A stretch of DNA of 60,179 nt from an uncultured Bacillota bacterium (GCA_949295785.1 CASFMJ010000116.1:1-60179); one strand, 5' to 3'. Positions 45,260-55,189 are shown, counted from the stretch's first letter. The notes: generated from the letters alone by a model not told the origin. Numbers and translations: made by a program.

Positions 45260-47266
45260 ATGAAAAAAAAGATAAAGGAAGATTTTTTTAAAGAATATAC
45301 CAATGTAAGAGAAATGAAGTATAATGGGGACGGTCTTTTTTCTTTTATAAGAGATGATGTCATGCTTGAAGAAGATAAATATAGTTCCAATTTATATCTA
45401 TTTGATATGGAGAACAAAGAAATAAAAAAGCAATTGACATTTGATGGAAACGTGGGGATGCATGAATGGATTGATAATAATAATATAATTATTGCCATGG
45501 CTTTGGATAAAAATGATAAGGAGGCTCAAGAAAAAGGAATTCCCCTTGTTGTTTTCTGTAAGCTTAATATACATACAGGGCAATTAAAAGAAATGTTTAA
45601 AATTTATAAAAACATATATAAGTTCTGCTGTATAGATGAAGAACATTTTCTGTTTTTAGCCAGTGAAAGTTCCATTAGAGATTCATGGATCAATGAGGCA
45701 GATGGTGACTGGGACAGATATGTTGAAATCGCTGAAAGAGAGAATAGATATTTTATAGCAGATGAAGTTCCATTCTGGTCAAATGACGGAGGTTACTGCA
45801 ATAAAGAAAGAGGAAGAGTATATTTTTATGAACATGGAACACTTTCTCGGCTCACAGAGGATGATATAAGTGTATTTGACATAAGTTCATATAAAAATGA
45901 ATATGGCTTGTTTTATGGTGTGGAGTCAGGAGGAATGCAGAGAACAGAAGGAAAGGTTTATAAAATTGATTTCAGAACAATGAAAGTTGATGTTATAGAT
46001 GACAGCAATCGATATATATATACTAAAGTTCAGCCTATAGATTCTTCACATATTCTGCTCGGCAGAAATGATAGAACACTGCACGGTGAGTATCAGAATG
46101 AGTATATTGATATTCTTGATCTGGAGACCGGGGAACTTATAAGGAATAATAAGAAGGCAGATATTCATTTTTATGATAATGTGCTTACTGATGTTACATA
46201 TCTCAGTGGATGGCTTAACAAGATAACAGTAACAGACAAAGGCATTGTGTATATAAGTACGCAAGGGGGCAGTTCAAATCTTTACTTTTCTGAATTCGGC
46301 AATGATACCATGATTCCACTTACCGTAAATAACGGTAAAATACTCGATTATTTTATTGCCGGGGGCAAAATATATATGGCTGCAATGAGAGGCCTTGACG
46401 GTGGAGAATTTTACATACTGGATCCTCTGTCTGGTGAAGAAGAACGAATAAGCAATTTTAACATGCATCTTCAGGAAAATTTTGAGTTTCCTGAAATTGA
46501 AGAATGCAACTTTGTGAATTCAGACGGGATTAATATAGAAGGATGGGTAATGAAACCTGCCGGTCTGGAAAAAAACAGAAAATATCCGGCAATTCTTTTT
46601 ATACATGGCGGTCCGGGTTCTGCATACGGGCCGGTCGCAATGCATGAAATGTTTGTAATGTGTCAGGAAGGATGGGGTGTTATATTCTGCAACCCAAGAG
46701 GTTCTGAAGGAAAAGGAGGAAGTTTTGCTGATATAAGAACAAAATGGGGGACTGTAGATTATAGAGACTTTATGGAATTTACTGACAAGGCAATAGAAAG
46801 AAACAGCTGGATAGATCCTGATCGAATCGGAATAACGGGAGGATCATATGGCGGAATAATAACCAACTGGATAATCGGACATACAGACAGATATAAAGCA
46901 GCAATTTCAGACAGATGTGTATCTAATTTGCTCAGCGATTTTTCCATGTCAGATATAGGTTTCCCATGTAATAAAGATACTTATGGAACTACTCCTTGGG
47001 AGAATCCTCAATTTCTTTGGAACAGTTCTTCTCTGAAGTATGCTCCGAATATAAAAACTCCTGTATTATTTATTCACGGGGTGGAAGATTACCGATGCAC
47101 TTATGATCACGCACTGCAACTACACAGTGCAATAACATATTTCGGAGGCATTTCTAAAGTTTTTGCTGTCAAGGGTGAAACCCACGAACTATGCAGAAGC
47201 GGATCTCCGCTGAACAGACAACGCAGAATTGCTGAAATGGTCAAATGGTTCAGAAAATACCTTTAG
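45260..47266 (+). CDS. S9 family (prolyl oligopeptidase-type) serine peptidase
   Basis: A 668-residue cytoplasmic peptidase without a signal peptide. Residues about 1-420 are a divergent beta-propeller; the alpha/beta-hydrolase domain follows. The triad is visible: Ser529 in GITGGSYGGIITNW, Asp610 in HGVEDYRC and His642 in GETHELC. FIHGGPGSAYGPV forms the oxyanion site. It is closest to acylaminoacyl-peptidase/dipeptidyl-peptidase types and would act on short peptides taken into the cell. AGGAGGAG precedes the ATG. It leads the operon with an MFS transporter, a MocR regulator and an M20 amidohydrolase. Confidence 0.93.
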   Translation: MKKKIKEDFFKEYTNVREMKYNGDGLFSFIRDDVMLEEDKYSSNLYLFDMENKEIKKQLTFDGNVGMHEWIDNNNIIIAMALDKNDKEAQEKGIPLVVFCKLNIHTGQLKEMFKIYKNIYKFCCIDEEHFLFLASESSIRDSWINEADGDWDRYVEIAERENRYFIADEVPFWSNDGGYCNKERGRVYFYEHGTLSRLTEDDISVFDISSYKNEYGLFYGVESGGMQRTEGKVYKIDFRTMKVDVIDDSNRYIYTKVQPIDSSHILLGRNDRTLHGEYQNEYIDILDLETGELIRNNKKADIHFYDNVLTDVTYLSGWLNKITVTDKGIVYISTQGGSSNLYFSEFGNDTMIPLTVNNGKILDYFIAGGKIYMAAMRGLDGGEFYILDPLSGEEERISNFNMHLQENFEFPEIEECNFVNSDGINIEGWVMKPAGLEKNRKYPAILFIHGGPGSAYGPVAMHEMFVMCQEGWGVIFCNPRGSEGKGGSFADIRTKWGTVDYRDFMEFTDKAIERNSWIDPDRIGITGGSYGGIITNWIIGHTDRYKAAISDRCVSNLLSDFSMSDIGFPCNKDTYGTTPWENPQFLWNSSSLKYAPNIKTPVLFIHGVEDYRCTYDHALQLHSAITYFGGISKVFAVKGETHELCRSGSPLNRQRRIAEMVKWFRKYL

Positions 47267-47276
47267 GAGGTCAAAA

Positions 47277-48530
47277 ATGAAAAAAAACAGCATGACATAT
47301 AAATATCTCATGATTCTGATTGCTACATGTACAACGGTAGTTTATTTCATACCATATGCCTGTTATGATTTTTATAACCATTTCCTTGAAACCTATAATA
47401 TAACTGACGGACAGGCCGGAGAGCTTCTTTCGTTCTTTGGAATCACTGCAGTAATAGGATATTTTATAGGAGGATGGATAGCGGACAAATTTAATCCGAA
47501 AAGTCTTGTAGTCATGTCTGCCCTTTTGACAGCTGCCGCCGGAACTGTAGTTGCCTTTTCATCTTCTTTCACCGTACTGAAAATAATGTATTTTATTTTT
47601 GGAATAACAAGCACTTGCATGCATTGGAGTGCTTTTCTAAAACTAATAAAAAATATCGGAAGTGATGAGGAACAAGGTAGATTATTTGGGTTTTATAATT
47701 TTTCTTTTGGACTTATAGGTGTTGCATGCACTTATATTATATTAGCGATGATGGAAACTGCTCTTGCTAAATATGAGTTCAGGGGAGGTATGATGATATA
47801 CTGTGTTATATCTGTAACTTTTGGAATACTGACCTTGATATTTGTGCCATACGATGAAGAAAAAGCTAAAGAAAGAGCGACTGAAGAAGATAAGATTGAT
47901 CTGAAACTTGTAGGCAAAGTGCTTAGAATGCCTATAACATGGTATCTTGGATTTTTCACACTGGGATATTTCCTTATCAGATCAACAGTGCCTTATCTTA
48001 ACCCATATATGACTGATGCATTTGGAATTTCTATAGGAGTTGCTGCTCTTTTAACAAACACTTTGAGGAGTGGAATGAACCTTGTATCAGGTCCAGTAGG
48101 AGGATTTTTTATAGACAGGCTAAAAAGTTCCACCAAGGTGGTTATGGTTGGCAGCATAGGTACCTTTATATTTACAATTGTATTAATGATGATTCCCCAA
48201 CAGCATAATATGGTGACCATATTAATGATAGTCTGCATAATTCTGTTGCTGTTTTCTTATGTGAATTCTACAGCGCTTTATACCCCTGTAACAGAAGCAA
48301 AAGTACCTTTCAGATATGTAGGAACTGTTTTGGGCGTCGCATCTGCCATAGGATATTCTTCAGATATCTGGTTGTATAATTTATGCGGCTCGTGGCTTGA
48401 TTCATTCGGAAATGGCGGTTATAAGTATATATGGATGCTCCAGGGGGCAGGTGCAGTCATGATGCTCATAACAGGACTTCTAATGGCAGCGCTGTATCGA
48501 AAAGCAAAAGAATCGGAGAAAACTTCTTAA
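47277..48530 (+). CDS. MFS transporter, paralogue of the one at 42876-44150
   Basis: A 417-residue, twelve-helix major facilitator. The loop motif is GGWIADKFNPKSLVVMS. Several segments parallel the first MFS protein, including QAGELLSFFG near helix 2 and GSWLDSFGNGGYKYIW late in the protein. Its place directly after the peptidase (10 nt) suggests it imports the peptide or acyl-amino acid, or exports a product. The ATG at 47277 follows AGGAGG; a longer frame lacks one. It is 18 nt upstream of the MocR gene. Confidence 0.9.
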   Translation: MKKNSMTYKYLMILIATCTTVVYFIPYACYDFYNHFLETYNITDGQAGELLSFFGITAVIGYFIGGWIADKFNPKSLVVMSALLTAAAGTVVAFSSSFTVLKIMYFIFGITSTCMHWSAFLKLIKNIGSDEEQGRLFGFYNFSFGLIGVACTYIILAMMETALAKYEFRGGMMIYCVISVTFGILTLIFVPYDEEKAKERATEEDKIDLKLVGKVLRMPITWYLGFFTLGYFLIRSTVPYLNPYMTDAFGISIGVAALLTNTLRSGMNLVSGPVGGFFIDRLKSSTKVVMVGSIGTFIFTIVLMMIPQQHNMVTILMIVCIILLLFSYVNSTALYTPVTEAKVPFRYVGTVLGVASAIGYSSDIWLYNLCGSWLDSFGNGGYKYIWMLQGAGAVMMLITGLLMAALYRKAKESEKTS

Positions 48531-48548
48531 ATCAATCAGGAGATGTAA

Positions 48549-49997
48549 ATGAAAATATCAATAAACAGAAATAATGATACACCACTTTATATTCAGATTA
48601 AGAATAAAATAAAAGAGAAGATTATTTCAGGGATCCTCCCCACTGGATTAAAATTGCCTCCGGAAAGAGCGGTTGCAGAGGATTTGCACGTATCGCGCAA
48701 TACGGTGGTAAGAGCTTATCAGGAACTGATAGCTGAAGGATTTCTGGTGGTATCAAGTAAGCCGAAAGGATATTTTGTGAGGGAGGTAATAAAACCGGTT
48801 TACGAAACAGTGCTTCATCCGCTTGCAAATATGCGCAGATATAATTATACGGAAAAGGAAACGCTTTTTGAGGATATTTTTCGACGATCGACTGCAGGTG
48901 AATATGTTTCTTTTGCAGGAATAAATGTAAACTATCCTGACACAGATGATTTTCTGGTAAATTTCAAAGAACTTTATGAGTGTGATGAAAACGAGGCCAA
49001 CAGACTGAAGCGTAACATATGTAAAATGCTTAGCGCAAAAGATATCTTTGTAAGTGAAAAAAATATACAATTGGTGTCTGAAACGACTCAGGCCCTGGGA
49101 TATATAATGAGTCTGTATTTGCGTGACGGCGACACAGTGATAGTGGAAGAACCGGTTGTAGCCGGAACCGTAAATGTTTTTCGTAATAAGGGAGCAAATG
49201 TTGTCTGCGTTAAAATGAATGAGGATGGGATGGATTTAAACGATCTTCAAAGACTTATTGAAACATATTGCCCGAGATTTGTATATACAATGCCTAATTT
49301 ACACAATCCTACCGGGATTTCCATGACATTGGAGAACCGCCTTAAACTTCTGGAGATATGCGGCAGAAGAAATGTTCCCATAATAGAAGAAAATTCTCTT
49401 GGCGATTTCAGGTATGAGGGGAGTGAACTGCCTTCTCTTTATGCTCTTGATAAAAATAGAATTGTGTTATATGTAGATACTTTTAATCTCACATTTCTTC
49501 CCGGTATAAACACAGCATTTGTGGCAGGGCCGGTTGAAACAATCGATATGATAGGTAGACTTATTGTAACAGAACAGAACACTATTTATAAAATATCGCA
49601 TGCCCTTCTTAATCGTTTTATTGAAAGCGGCAGAATGGACAAAAGAAAAAAACAACTTACAGAATTTTACAGAAACAAGAGAGATGTTTTGAGTAACAGG
49701 CTTTTACCACTTAAAGAGCAGGGGCTGTCTTTTGAAAAACCTGAGGGGGGATTATACATATGGTGTAAACTTCCTGATGATGTTAACGAAAAAAAGCTTT
49801 TTATTACTGCAGGAGAAAAAGGGCTGCTTTATATGCCTGGAAGTGTATTCTTTCCATATGGATACAGTGGAAGTGGATATATAAGATTATGCTTCTCAAA
49901 TGTGTGTTCAAAAGACATTGATAGGGGTGTGGATATTTTGAAAGCTGCCATGGATATAAGTAGAGATAATTTTATGGACTGGAGGAAAAAATCTTAG
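48549..49997 (+). CDS. MocR-type regulator with degenerate PLP site
   Basis: A 482-residue fusion of a GntR winged helix-turn-helix (residues about 1-75, with LPPERAVAEDLHVSRNTVVR) and a fold-type I aminotransferase domain. NPTG is kept (in LHNPTGISM). Three PLP-holding residues are changed against B. subtilis GabR: Asp279 matches Glu281, Tyr281 matches Ser283 and the Schiff-base Lys312 matches Leu314 (segment DTFNLTFLPG). It should therefore not bind PLP covalently and probably senses another ligand. It likely controls the surrounding peptide-utilisation genes. CAGGAG precedes the ATG. Confidence 0.9.
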   Translation: MKISINRNNDTPLYIQIKNKIKEKIISGILPTGLKLPPERAVAEDLHVSRNTVVRAYQELIAEGFLVVSSKPKGYFVREVIKPVYETVLHPLANMRRYNYTEKETLFEDIFRRSTAGEYVSFAGINVNYPDTDDFLVNFKELYECDENEANRLKRNICKMLSAKDIFVSEKNIQLVSETTQALGYIMSLYLRDGDTVIVEEPVVAGTVNVFRNKGANVVCVKMNEDGMDLNDLQRLIETYCPRFVYTMPNLHNPTGISMTLENRLKLLEICGRRNVPIIEENSLGDFRYEGSELPSLYALDKNRIVLYVDTFNLTFLPGINTAFVAGPVETIDMIGRLIVTEQNTIYKISHALLNRFIESGRMDKRKKQLTEFYRNKRDVLSNRLLPLKEQGLSFEKPEGGLYIWCKLPDDVNEKKLFITAGEKGLLYMPGSVFFPYGYSGSGYIRLCFSNVCSKDIDRGVDILKAAMDISRDNFMDWRKKS

Positions 49998-50013
49998 CAG
50001 GTTTAAGAAACAT

Positions 50014-51309
50014 ATGAATGATATAGTTAAAAACAGAAGGGAATTTCACAAATATCCGGAAAAAAGCTGGGATGAAATAAGAACCAGCGCAAGAATTGCA
50101 GAAATTCTCGCAGGTTACGGAGTCAAAAATATTTTTATGGGGTCAGAAGCTGTAAATAAGGATACTTTGAAATACCCCATTGAGCTTTCAGAACATCGAA
50201 GGGTAGAGAACATGAAAAGAGCTGTTTCTCAGGGGGCAGATGAGGAATATGTAAAACGCACTGAAGGATATCCTGGAGTAGTTGCGGTAATTGACACAGA
50301 AAAATCAGGTCCTACTTTTGCTTTGAGGTTTGATATTGACGGACTTCCTTATGCAGAGGAATGCAGCAAAGACTCTCCTGCATCGACAGAAGGGTATAGA
50401 TCAGTGAATTATAGTTGCACTCATGCATGTGGCCATGATGCACATACAGCAATAGGACTTGAACTGGCACGCAGAATTATGGAAAATATTGATGAATATT
50501 CAGGCCAAATCAGGCTGATATTTCAGCCTGCGGAAGAAACAACTCTGGGGGCCAGATCTATAGTTGACAAAGGACATCTGAATAATGTGGATTATTTTCT
50601 TGCGGTTCATCTGGCATTGTCAGCCGAAAATGTACCTTTGCCATCTCATACGGTTGCTTGCGGTGTAAAAGATTTTATGAGCTGTCGTCAGATAGACGTC
50701 ACTTTTCATGGAAAAGCAGCTCATCCATGTGGAGCTGCGCAGGAAGGGAAAAATGCGATTCTGGCAGCATGCTGTGCTGCTTTGAATCTCCATAGTATAG
50801 CACACCATGAAAAAGGATTATGCAGAGTAAATGTGGGGAAAATACAAGGAGGTGTATGTACAAATACAATTGCTCCCGAATGTACAATAGAACTGGAATA
50901 CAGAGGACAGTACAGAGAAATAACAGAATATCTGGAAAAAAGAGTATTTAATATTCTTGATGGCAGCGCTCTTGCATATGACCTCACATATTCTTATGTA
51001 GATCACGGTGAAGTTCCTGCAGGACAAAGTGATGATGAACTTATGAATGTTGTATATATGGCAGCCGAAGATGTTCCCTGGTTTGAAAAAATATATATGG
51101 AGGGCAATCTTGGAGGAACGGACGACGCAGCTGTTATGATGAATAAAGTTCAGGAGCAGGGAGGCGTTGGAACATATATAGGAATAGGCACTGATGTGTC
51201 AAATCCACTTCATAATCCGGGATTTGATTTTGATGAGACGTGTCTGACAGCATCAGCAGATTTGCTGGAAAAAACCATTAAGCTTCTTGTTCAGAAAAAC
51301 AGCCGATAA
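50014..51309 (+). CDS. M20-family amidohydrolase, AbgA-like
   Basis: A 431-residue metallo-amidohydrolase. It tracks E. coli AbgA (p-aminobenzoyl-glutamate hydrolase subunit A) over most of its length: RREFHKYPEKSWDEIRTSA, ALRFDIDGLPYAEE, CTHACGHDAHTAIG with metal ligands, IFQPAEETTLGARSIVDKG and a final LHNPGFDFDE. AbgA normally pairs with AbgB, which is absent here, so the enzyme may be a homodimer acting on p-aminobenzoyl-glutamate or other N-acyl amino acids. It lies 16 nt after the MocR gene with a poor ribosome binding site, and ends at a strong terminator. Confidence 0.9.
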   Translation: MNDIVKNRREFHKYPEKSWDEIRTSARIAEILAGYGVKNIFMGSEAVNKDTLKYPIELSEHRRVENMKRAVSQGADEEYVKRTEGYPGVVAVIDTEKSGPTFALRFDIDGLPYAEECSKDSPASTEGYRSVNYSCTHACGHDAHTAIGLELARRIMENIDEYSGQIRLIFQPAEETTLGARSIVDKGHLNNVDYFLAVHLALSAENVPLPSHTVACGVKDFMSCRQIDVTFHGKAAHPCGAAQEGKNAILAACCAALNLHSIAHHEKGLCRVNVGKIQGGVCTNTIAPECTIELEYRGQYREITEYLEKRVFNILDGSALAYDLTYSYVDHGEVPAGQSDDELMNVVYMAAEDVPWFEKIYMEGNLGGTDDAAVMMNKVQEQGGVGTYIGIGTDVSNPLHNPGFDFDETCLTASADLLEKTIKLLVQKNSR

Positions 51310-51338
51310 AATTCAAACATAGAACACGGGATTTTCAG

Positions 51339-51382
51339 CGCATCCAAAACACCTAAAAAAGTGTGGTTTGGATGCGTTTTTT
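51339..51382 (+). terminator. Terminator at the right edge of the accessory block
   Basis: CGCATCCAAA (51339-51348) pairs with TTTGGATGCG (51367-51376), extended inside by CAC/GTG, followed by six T residues. Confidence 0.88.
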
Positions 51383-51464
51383 AAGTTTTGAACCTGGACT
51401 TGCAGATCAATAACCATAAATAAAAGCATTCACAAAAAATACACAAAAAACTTTTGAAATACTG

Positions 51465-51493
51465 TTGACATTTAGCTAATTAAGGAGTATCTT
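51465..51493 (+). promoter_or_regulatory. Sigma-A promoter of the hrcA operon
   Basis: TTGACA (51465-51470), 17 nt, TATCTT (51488-51493), placed directly before the CIRCE operator. Confidence 0.6.
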
Positions 51494-51505
51494 TATATAT
51501 AGTGA

Positions 51506-51532
51506 TTAGCACTCCGATAAGGTGAGTGCTAA
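51506..51532 (+). promoter_or_regulatory. CIRCE operator (HrcA binding site)
   Basis: A perfect TTAGCACTC, nine bases, GAGTGCTAA inverted repeat, the consensus bound by HrcA. It would lie at the transcript start of hrcA-grpE-dnaK-dnaJ and allow autoregulated heat-shock repression. Confidence 0.98.
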
Positions 51533-51579
51533 CAAAACAAACCGATAAAAGTGGAAAAAATCTGACAGGAGGCGGTCCT

Positions 51580-52629
51580 TTGGAACTTACAGAGAGAAAA
51601 CTGAAGATCTTACAAGCCATAATAAGCGACTATGTAAAGACTGCCGAACCTGTGGGCTCAAGAACGATCTCAAGAAAATATGATCTTGGGGTAAGTCCTG
51701 CTACGGTAAGAAATGAAATGGCAGATCTGGAAGAAATGGGATACCTTACACATCCGCACACGTCTGCCGGAAGAGTGCCGTCTGATGCTGCCTACAGGCT
51801 TTATGTCAATGCGCTTATGGAGAAAAAGGAACTGACAAAGGAGGAAAAGAATATAATCGCTCAGAGGCTTCAATCCAATGTGAATGAATTTGAAAAGACC
51901 ATAGAGCATGCGGCAACCGTGCTTTCGGAGATAACTAACCTCACTTCATTCGCACTGACACCAAATCAGAATGAGGATGCACTGAAGTTTATAAATCTGC
52001 TGCCTGTGGATGAAAATACGGTAGTTATGATGATAGTCTCAGAAAGCGGAAAAATATCCAATAAGGCGATAAACCTGAAGGTTCCGTATACCGAGGAAAA
52101 CCTGCAGCTGCTGGCCAAGACAATGACTTACAATTATAAAGGAAAGAGCATCAGTCAGGTCCTTACAGATAATATAATAGAAAATTTCCGCTCTGACATA
52201 ACAGCTATGAGCGGACTTGAAAAAGATGTAATGCCAAGTTTTATGAAGACTCTTGAGGATATGCTTAATGTCAATCTTTATATGGAAGGGCTTACAAATA
52301 TATTCGATATACCTGAATACAATGATCTGCAGAAGGCGAAGAGCTTCATAGAAATGCTCAGCCAGAAAGAAGACTTCACCAGAAAACTCATGGAAAGAGA
52401 AGACGGTATAATCGTGACCATAGGTGAAGAAAATGCAGATGATATAATGAACGAATGTGCTCTTATAACGGCAAGTTACCATGTGGACGGCAAGCTGGTG
52501 GGAAAAATCGGTGTTATCGGGCCCACAAGAATGAAATACAGTGAGGTCACATCTATAATAGAGTATCTTACGGATAACCTGAGCAACACGTTCAAACTGG
52601 AAAGCGGAGGTAATGAAGAAGATGAGTGA
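51580..52629 (+). CDS. hrcA: Heat-inducible transcription repressor HrcA
   Basis: A 349-residue repressor of the CIRCE regulon. The N-terminal winged helix-turn-helix contains LTERKLKILQAIISDYVKTA, SRKYDLGVSPATVRNEMADLEE and LTHPHTSAGRVPSD; the C-terminal part has EREDGIIVTIGEENAD and YHVDGKLVGKIGVIGPTRM. HrcA needs GroEL to fold, which couples repression to chaperone supply. The start is TTG 51580: AGGAGG at 51567-51572 is seven bases upstream and the protein then begins M-E-L-T-E-R, as usual. It overlaps grpE by eight bases. Confidence 0.97.
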   Translation: MELTERKLKILQAIISDYVKTAEPVGSRTISRKYDLGVSPATVRNEMADLEEMGYLTHPHTSAGRVPSDAAYRLYVNALMEKKELTKEEKNIIAQRLQSNVNEFEKTIEHAATVLSEITNLTSFALTPNQNEDALKFINLLPVDENTVVMMIVSESGKISNKAINLKVPYTEENLQLLAKTMTYNYKGKSISQVLTDNIIENFRSDITAMSGLEKDVMPSFMKTLEDMLNVNLYMEGLTNIFDIPEYNDLQKAKSFIEMLSQKEDFTRKLMEREDGIIVTIGEENADDIMNECALITASYHVDGKLVGKIGVIGPTRMKYSEVTSIIEYLTDNLSNTFKLESGGNEEDE

Positions 52630-53227
52630 CGACGCTAAAAAGAAAGTAAAAGAGGAATGCGAAAAAGCCTGTGATGTAAATACACAAGCTGAGGATGTAA
52701 AGGAAGAAAAAAATACTGAAGGCAGGGAGACTTCTTCTGAGGAAAAGTCATCGGAAAAGAAAGATGACACAGAAAAAGATGAGGATAATAAAGAAAAAAA
52801 ATCACAGGATCCGGAAGAAGAAGCCCTGAATACCAAGTATCTCAGGCTTATGGCAGACTTCCAGAACTTTAAGCGCAGAACCGAAAAAGAAAAAAGTGAC
52901 ATTTATGCGTTTGCCAATGAGAAGATCATCAGCGAACTGCTTAATGTGATAGACAACTTTGAGAGAGCTCTTGCTGCGGGAGACGCAGAAGACAGCTTCT
53001 GTCAGGGGATGGAAATGATTCTTAAACAGCTCCTTACAGTGCTTGAAAAAGCCGGAGCCAGTGAGATCACCGCATTGGGAGAGGATTTTGACCCTAACTT
53101 CCACAATGCTGTAATGACAGAGGACTCTGACGAGTACGAAAGCGGAAAGGTTACAGAGGTCCTTCAGAAGGGGTACATTTTAAATAATAAAGTAATCAGA
53201 CCTTCTATGGTGAAGGTTGCTAACTAA
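52622..53227 (+). CDS. grpE: Nucleotide exchange factor GrpE
   Basis: A 201-residue protein with a long acidic, Lys/Glu/Ser-rich disordered tail (about 1-65), a coiled-coil helix (YLRLMADFQNFKRRTEKEK) and a C-terminal beta domain (LGEDFDPNFHNAVM and VLQKGYILNNKVIRPSMVKV). It releases ADP from DnaK. GGAGG near 52606 suits the ATG at 52622 better than 52613. The gene overlaps hrcA and ends 15 nt before dnaK. Confidence 0.96.
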   Translation: MSDDAKKKVKEECEKACDVNTQAEDVKEEKNTEGRETSSEEKSSEKKDDTEKDEDNKEKKSQDPEEEALNTKYLRLMADFQNFKRRTEKEKSDIYAFANEKIISELLNVIDNFERALAAGDAEDSFCQGMEMILKQLLTVLEKAGASEITALGEDFDPNFHNAVMTEDSDEYESGKVTEVLQKGYILNNKVIRPSMVKVAN

Positions 53228-53242
53228 CAGGAGGAAAATAAA

Positions 53243-55123
53243 ATGGCAAAAGTAATTGGTATCGATTTAGGAACAACAAACTCTTGCGTTGCGGTATTAG
53301 AAGGCGGAGAGCCTACAGTTATAGCTAATGCTGAAGGAATGAGAACTACACCTTCAGTAGTAGGATTTAAAAAGGATGGAGAAAGACTTGTTGGTGAGAC
53401 AGCTAAGAGACAGGCAGTCACCAATCCTGACAGAACCATTTCTTCCATCAAGAGACATATGGGTGAAAACTACAAAGTGACAATAGATGGTAAGGATTAT
53501 ACTCCACAGGATATTTCTGCCATGATACTGACAAAGCTTAAAAATGATGCTGAAAGCTATCTTGGAGAGAAGGTAAGCGAGGCTGTTATAACAGTTCCTG
53601 CATATTTCTCTGATGCACAGAAGCAGGCAACAAAAGATGCCGGAAGAATCGCAGGACTTGATGTAAAGAGAATAATCAACGAGCCTACAGCCGCTTCACT
53701 GGCATACGGCCTTGACAAAGAAGAAGGATCGCATAAGATTCTTGTATATGACCTGGGCGGAGGAACATTCGACGTATCAATCCTTGAACTGGGTGACGGA
53801 GTATTTGAAGTACTGGCAACCAACGGTGATACTCATCTGGGTGGAGACGATTTCGACGAAGTTCTGCTGAACTACCTGGCAGATAACTTTGCCAAGGAAC
53901 ACGGTGTAGATCTGAGAGCAGACAAAATGGCTCTTCAGAGACTGAAAGAAGCTGCCGAAAAGGCCAAGAAGGAACTTTCCGGTTCACAGACTGCCAACAT
54001 CAACCTGCCGTTTATCACCGTAACAGCAGATGGTCCTCTTCACATGAACGAAGACCTGACAAGAGCTAAATTTGATCAGCTGACAGGACATCTGGTTGAA
54101 AGAACTATTGAGCCTATGAAAAAGGCCATGGCTGATGCGGGAGTCACCAACTCTGATATTGCGAAAGTCATTCTGGTAGGTGGTTCCACAAGAATCCCGG
54201 CTGTTCAGGAAGCTGTAAAGAAAGTCACAGGAAAAGAACCTTTCAAGGGAATAAATCCTGATGAATGTGTAGCCATAGGCGCAGCTATCCAGGCCGGAGT
54301 ACTGACAGGTGAAGTTCATGATGTTCTGCTTCTGGACGTAACACCGCTTTCACTTTCCATCGAGACACTGGGCGGAGTTGCCACAAAACTTATTGAAAGA
54401 AATACGACTATTCCTACAAAGAAGAGTCAGATTTTCTCCACAGCTGCAGACAATCAGACTGCTGTAGACATTCACGTAATGCAGGGTGAAAGAGAAATGG
54501 CTGCCGGAAACACTACTTTAGGAAGATTCCAGCTCACCGGCATAGCACCTGCTCCTCGCGGTATTCCGCAGATTGAAGTTACTTTTGATATTGATGCTAA
54601 CGGTATCGTAAATGTAAGTGCAAAGGATATGGGAACCGGCAAGGAACAGAGAATAACCATAACATCTTCCACAAACCTTTCTGAAGAGGAAATCAACAAA
54701 AAGGTAAAAGAAGCTGAACAGTATGCAGAAGAAGATAAAAAGAGAAAAGAAGAGGTAGAAATCAGAAACAGAGCAGAATCTCTGGTATATGAAACAGAAA
54801 AGTCTGTAAAGGATCTTGGCGATAAACTTTCAGATCAGGAAAAGACAGAGATAAATGATGCCAAGGATCAGCTGCAGGCAGTGCTGAACAATGGTACTGT
54901 GGATCAGATAAAAGAAAAGACAGAAGCTCTTACTGAAAAATTCCACATTATTTCCACTAAATTGTATCAGCAGGCTCAGGCGGCAGGACAGGATCCATCC
55001 GCTGCTCCCGGTGCAGGAGCCGGATTTGATCCTTCCCAGCAGGCTGCAGGAGGCGCCCAGCAGGGTCCGGCTGATGATAATGTAGTCGATGCAGACTACG
55101 AAGTTGTCGATGACGACAAATAA
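53243..55123 (+). CDS. dnaK: Chaperone DnaK (Hsp70)
   Basis: A 626-residue Hsp70. ATPase motifs: [31 protein letters not shown] and [17 protein letters not shown]. The linker reads [12 protein letters not shown] and the substrate domain follows, ending in a Gly/Ala/Gln-rich tail before [16 protein letters not shown]. With DnaJ and GrpE it folds and protects proteins in the cytosol. ACAGGAGG precedes the ATG. The codon choice is smoother than that of neighbours, as for a highly expressed gene. An intergenic hairpin follows. Confidence 0.99.
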   Translation: MAKVIGIDLGTTNSCVAVLEGGEPTVIANAEGMRTTPSVVGFKKDGERLVGETAKRQAVTNPDRTISSIKRHMGENYKVTIDGKDYTPQDISAMILTKLKNDAESYLGEKVSEAVITVPAYFSDAQKQATKDAGRIAGLDVKRIINEPTAASLAYGLDKEEGSHKILVYDLGGGTFDVSILELGDGVFEVLATNGDTHLGGDDFDEVLLNYLADNFAKEHGVDLRADKMALQRLKEAAEKAKKELSGSQTANINLPFITVTADGPLHMNEDLTRAKFDQLTGHLVERTIEPMKKAMADAGVTNSDIAKVILVGGSTRIPAVQEAVKKVTGKEPFKGINPDECVAIGAAIQAGVLTGEVHDVLLLDVTPLSLSIETLGGVATKLIERNTTIPTKKSQIFSTAADNQTAVDIHVMQGEREMAAGNTTLGRFQLTGIAPAPRGIPQIEVTFDIDANGIVNVSAKDMGTGKEQRITITSSTNLSEEEINKKVKEAEQYAEEDKKRKEEVEIRNRAESLVYETEKSVKDLGDKLSDQEKTEINDAKDQLQAVLNNGTVDQIKEKTEALTEKFHIISTKLYQQAQAAGQDPSAAPGAGAGFDPSQQAAGGAQQGPADDNVVDADYEVVDDDK

Positions 55124-55135
55124 AGATTACCCGAT

Positions 55136-55189
55136 AATTTCCCGCTCCGTGAAGCAGATGTGCAAAGATGCCGCACGGGGCAGGAAATT
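55136..55189 (+). promoter_or_regulatory. Interrupted hairpin between dnaK and dnaJ
   Basis: AATTTCC (55136-55142) pairs with GGAAATT (55183-55189) and CCGTG (55147-55151) with CACGG (55174-55178). No T-run follows. It could be a processing or stability site that sets the dnaK:dnaJ ratio. Confidence 0.5.

Noticed and set aside
45260-51309. Prophage or conjugative element as the source of the AT-rich block
   Set aside because: No integrase, relaxase, capsid or transposase gene is present; only composition and broken synteny suggest transfer.
52039-52902. 287-codon minus-strand frame across hrcA and grpE
   Set aside because: Ser/Phe-rich shadow of the acidic GrpE tail; no start signals.
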